8,812 bases of DNA from an uncultured Saprospiraceae bacterium (lineage in GTDB: Bacteria > Bacteroidota > Bacteroidia > Chitinophagales > Saprospiraceae): NCBI GenBank assembly GCA_938033975.1, contig CALHKJ010000397.1, forward strand, positions 1 through 8,812. The letters are read 5' to 3'. Each line of letters opens with the position of its first letter. Positions within the stretch are counted from its first letter, which is position 1. The notes below the pieces were generated by a model. That model was not told the origin of the DNA, ran no database searches, and worked only from the letters and a program-made list of their open reading frames with translations. Below, in pieces: positions 6,787 through 8,812 of this stretch. A program made the translations under genes and the position numbers.

Positions 6787-7659
6787 GTGAAACTCAGCTT
6801 ATACCTTCTTTTCATTTTATTCACTGCTCAAGGATTAACACAGAATTCATTAGACCCGAAATTCTCAACTTTCAAAGGCAAGGTATTCCAAATTGATAAT
6901 GAGTTATTACCCTTTGGATACGATCCAATATTTGAAAATTACGAAGCAGAATATAAATTACTTTGGAATGACATCAAGGTAAGTGATAGAGAAGTTAATG
7001 AGGGCTTTCCAGAAGTTCCATTTAAAACAGGATGGGGTATAATATTCAAAAGTGAAGTAATGATCCCTACTTCAGGAAAATACTCATTTACTCTTAATTC
7101 GGATGATGGCTCGATTCTATGGATAGACAATAAAAAGATCATTGATAATGATGGTCACCATGGCATGAAAAGCAAAACTGAATCTATTTATTTAAAACGT
7201 GGCTTCTACCCTGTCAAAATATTTTATTACCAAGCATTCATGGATAGAATGGGAATAGAATTCGATAGCCAATATATTGGTAACAAAACTGGGACTGCTA
7301 CCATTGATAGTACAATAAGCTTTGCCAATATCATACTTTTTGATTTTGATAAATCTGAAATTCGAAAAGATGCCCTTCATATTGTTGATAGATTAGCCAA
7401 TCAACTAAGCACCATAGAAAATCACGAAATTAGAATTTCTGGACACACAGACAATTTAGGATCTGACTCATATAACAGAGATTTGTCCAGACGCCGATCA
7501 AAAGCTATCTTAGAAAGAATACAAGAAATTTGTGACTGTAAAACTTTAGATTTTTATACTGCTGGAGTTGGAGAAAGCTATCCTATCCATGACAACAATA
7601 CAGAAGAAGGGAGACAACTAAATCGAAGAGTTGAAGTTGCCATTAAACCCATTGAATAA
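6787..7659 (+). CDS. exported PA14-OmpA family envelope protein
   Basis: From GTG 6787 the protein is 290 residues with a typical signal peptide, MKLSLYLLFILFTAQGLTQ. The frame is also open from TTG 6763, overlapping the upstream gene by 13 bp, so the start is uncertain between the two; neither has a Shine-Dalgarno sequence. A PA14 domain covers about residues 60-170, with the characteristic SDDGSILWIDNKKIIDNDG (105-123), and probably binds carbohydrate. The C-terminal OmpA/MotB domain (about 185-290) has ILFDFDKSEI, ISGHTDNLGS with Asp222, and LNRRVEVAI with Arg280/Arg281. These match the positions that contact diaminopimelate in peptidoglycan. The protein likely sits in the periplasm, tethered non-covalently to the cell wall, with no lipobox or beta-barrel. 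It lies between DUF2087 (11 bp upstream) and a GNAT gene (8 bp downstream), probably in one transcript. Confidence 0.88.
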   Translation: MKLSLYLLFILFTAQGLTQNSLDPKFSTFKGKVFQIDNELLPFGYDPIFENYEAEYKLLWNDIKVSDREVNEGFPEVPFKTGWGIIFKSEVMIPTSGKYSFTLNSDDGSILWIDNKKIIDNDGHHGMKSKTESIYLKRGFYPVKIFYYQAFMDRMGIEFDSQYIGNKTGTATIDSTISFANIILFDFDKSEIRKDALHIVDRLANQLSTIENHEIRISGHTDNLGSDSYNRDLSRRRSKAILERIQEICDCKTLDFYTAGVGESYPIHDNNTEEGRQLNRRVEVAIKPIE

Positions 7660-7667
7660 ACTTAAGC

Positions 7668-8111
7668 ATGCAAATAAAAAAAGCAAAATTAGAAGACCTG
7701 CCTCAACTGTCAAAAGCATTTGATGCATACCGTGTTTGGTATAGAAAATCATCTGATATTGAGACGGCAAAAACATTTCTATCAGATAGAATCAAATCCA
7801 ATGAATCGACGATTTTTATTGCTATCGAAAATGACAAACTTTTGGGTTTCACACAACTCTACCCTCTCTTCTCATCTACAAGAATGAAACGCCTTTGGTT
7901 GCTGAATGACCTCTTTGTCTACAAAGAAGAGCGTGGGAAAGGCATTTCCAAATTATTGATTGACGCTGCCAAGCAACTTTGCCTTAACACAAATGGCTGT
8001 GGCGTAATGCTAGAAACCGAAAAAAACAATGAAATAGGTAACATCTTATACCCTAAAACCGATTTCAAAATTAACGATAGCCACAATTTCTATGAATGGA
8101 CTCCTTCGTGA
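7668..8111 (+). CDS. GNAT family N-acetyltransferase
   Basis: The 147-residue single-domain GNAT protein has normal length for the family. The N-terminal strand and helix (MQIKKAKLEDLPQLSKAF) lead into TIFIAIENDKLLGFTQLYPL (residues 48-67). The acetyl-CoA-binding motif A follows as LNDLFVYKEERGKGISKLLI (79-98). The pyrophosphate loop reads R89-G-K-G92-I-S94, a Ser replacing the usual final Gly/Ala. The C-terminal part, LETEKNNEIGNILYPKTDF, is the usual motif B with a conserved Tyr near the acetyl-donor site. It would transfer an acetyl group to an amine, but the substrate cannot be told from sequence. It starts 8 bp after the PA14-OmpA stop with no Shine-Dalgarno sequence, so it is probably cotranscribed. 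A 178-bp gap with no clear terminator follows. Confidence 0.9.
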   Translation: MQIKKAKLEDLPQLSKAFDAYRVWYRKSSDIETAKTFLSDRIKSNESTIFIAIENDKLLGFTQLYPLFSSTRMKRLWLLNDLFVYKEERGKGISKLLIDAAKQLCLNTNGCGVMLETEKNNEIGNILYPKTDFKINDSHNFYEWTPS

Positions 8112-8289
8112 CAGAGGATTTTTAGGCTTTACTTACCAAGTTTACCATTATCGACTTGACTTGAATCAACTCTACGCAAAGTTCGAACGTTATAGCTTTT
8201 GAAACTTAATATTTCCTTAACGCTGTTTGATATGCTATGTGCATCCGAAATGTAAAAAATAACGTAGTTTAGTTTTTTAAATTTTAATT

Positions 8290-8812
8290 ATGAACATCAA
8301 GAACATTTTCCTAATAGGGCTACTTTTGCTAAGCTTTCTAAGCCCGACAACAGCTACTCCCACCACCTTTGATCCTCCAAGTATCTCAGAAATTGAATCT
8401 GATAAATCACATTTTGGTAAATTCAAGCAGTGGAAACAAAAGAAAAAACAACTGGTCCAGAATATTTTAATCAAAGAGTTCATTTCTAAAGATTTAGCTA
8501 AGATCCATCAAATAGAGGGATGTGAGAAAGTCACCTTCAACAATAGAGAGGTTTATGAAGTCGACATAATCAGCATGGATGATTTGAAGCTGGTATATAA
8601 ACTTTGCCGCGAAAATGACGGAGAAGAAAAAGTGATTTCATTGAGTGAAGTTACTTCTATTTATAGCTCGGAAGGGGACCTTATCTACAAATCTGGATCA
8701 AGTAGTAAAGATGAGAGCAAGATCCTAACACTCTCAATTCTTTCCCTTGTTTCTGCATTGATTGCTCTACTTTTTCCTATTGGATTATTGTTTGGTCCTC
8801 TTGCAATCGTAC
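8290..8812 (+). CDS. exported/membrane protein with Bacteroidota small beta domain (partial, 3' end outside window)
   Basis: The frame opens at ATG 8290 and runs to the window edge without a stop, 174 codons. A signal peptide (MNIKNIFLIGLLLLSFLSPTTA) is followed by a basic stretch, KFKQWKQKKKQ. Next comes a domain reading CEKVTFNNREVYEVDIIS, then LVYKLC (about 95-100) and VISLSEVTSIYS. This matches a short domain common in Bacteroidota proteins, with a pattern like C..I.L.NG..I.AKV.....I.YKKC....G....I..SDV..I.Y.NG. A hydrophobic segment, LSILSLVSALIALLFPIGLL, begins near residue 147 and runs to the edge, consistent with the DUF4190-like membrane tail seen in such proteins. The function is unknown. 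It begins 178 bp after the GNAT stop and is probably a separate transcription unit. The ATG is preceded by T- and A-rich sequence with no Shine-Dalgarno sequence. Confidence 0.8.
   Translation, partial: MNIKNIFLIGLLLLSFLSPTTATPTTFDPPSISEIESDKSHFGKFKQWKQKKKQLVQNILIKEFISKDLAKIHQIEGCEKVTFNNREVYEVDIISMDDLKLVYKLCRENDGEEKVISLSEVTSIYSSEGDLIYKSGSSSKDESKILTLSILSLVSALIALLFPIGLLFGPLAIV

Noticed and set aside
8112..8289. Small RNA gene or terminator between the GNAT gene and the last gene
   Set aside because: Only short palindromes such as GTTCGAAC were seen, with no stem plus T-run and no recognisable RNA family.
8277..8483. Minus-strand 68-codon ORF
   Set aside because: It lies antisense to the signal-peptide-bearing gene starting at 8290, which has clear domain features; the minus frame has none.

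Overview
The window looks like an ordinary chromosomal stretch from a member of the Bacteroidota. It is AT-rich. It carries a beta-propeller/Y_Y_Y sensor kinase, a PA14-OmpA envelope protein and short secreted proteins typical of that phylum. One -7 promoter element of the TAnnTTTG type is visible, and most genes lack a Shine-Dalgarno sequence. A small four-cysteine secreted protein resembles a module I associate with Saprospiraceae-like genomes, but the class-level placement is only inference.

Layout, left to right. Positions 1-1169 hold a tight plus-strand run: the tail of a probable M28-type peptidase, a small S4-domain RNA-binding protein and a DUF92 membrane protein, 4 bp apart or less. 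A minus-strand gene (1184-2038) converges on it and encodes a Ca3427-like solute-binding-fold protein without a signal peptide. A 274-bp divergent intergenic region separates that gene from the largest one (2313-5615), a 1100-residue sensor histidine kinase. The kinase has a double seven-bladed propeller but no receiver or DNA-binding domain.

Positions 5616-5996 are non-coding, very AT-rich and unusually rich in perfect inverted repeats. They precede a small secreted cysteine-containing protein (5997-6380), which ends in a clear intrinsic terminator (6401-6438). A second cluster follows: a DUF2087 protein (6506-6775), an exported PA14-OmpA protein that starts at or across the DUF2087 stop, and a GNAT acetyltransferase 8 bp further on. 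The window ends inside an exported or membrane protein (8290 onward).

No tRNA, rRNA, CRISPR array, insertion sequence or phage gene was seen. Functionally the window mixes envelope functions (sensor kinase, PA14-OmpA, two small exported proteins, DUF92) with small cytoplasmic proteins. Nothing in it amounts to a convincing new multi-gene system. The points most worth a second look are the inverted-repeat cluster upstream of the secreted protein, the transporter-less solute-binding-fold protein, and the sensor kinase without a partner.
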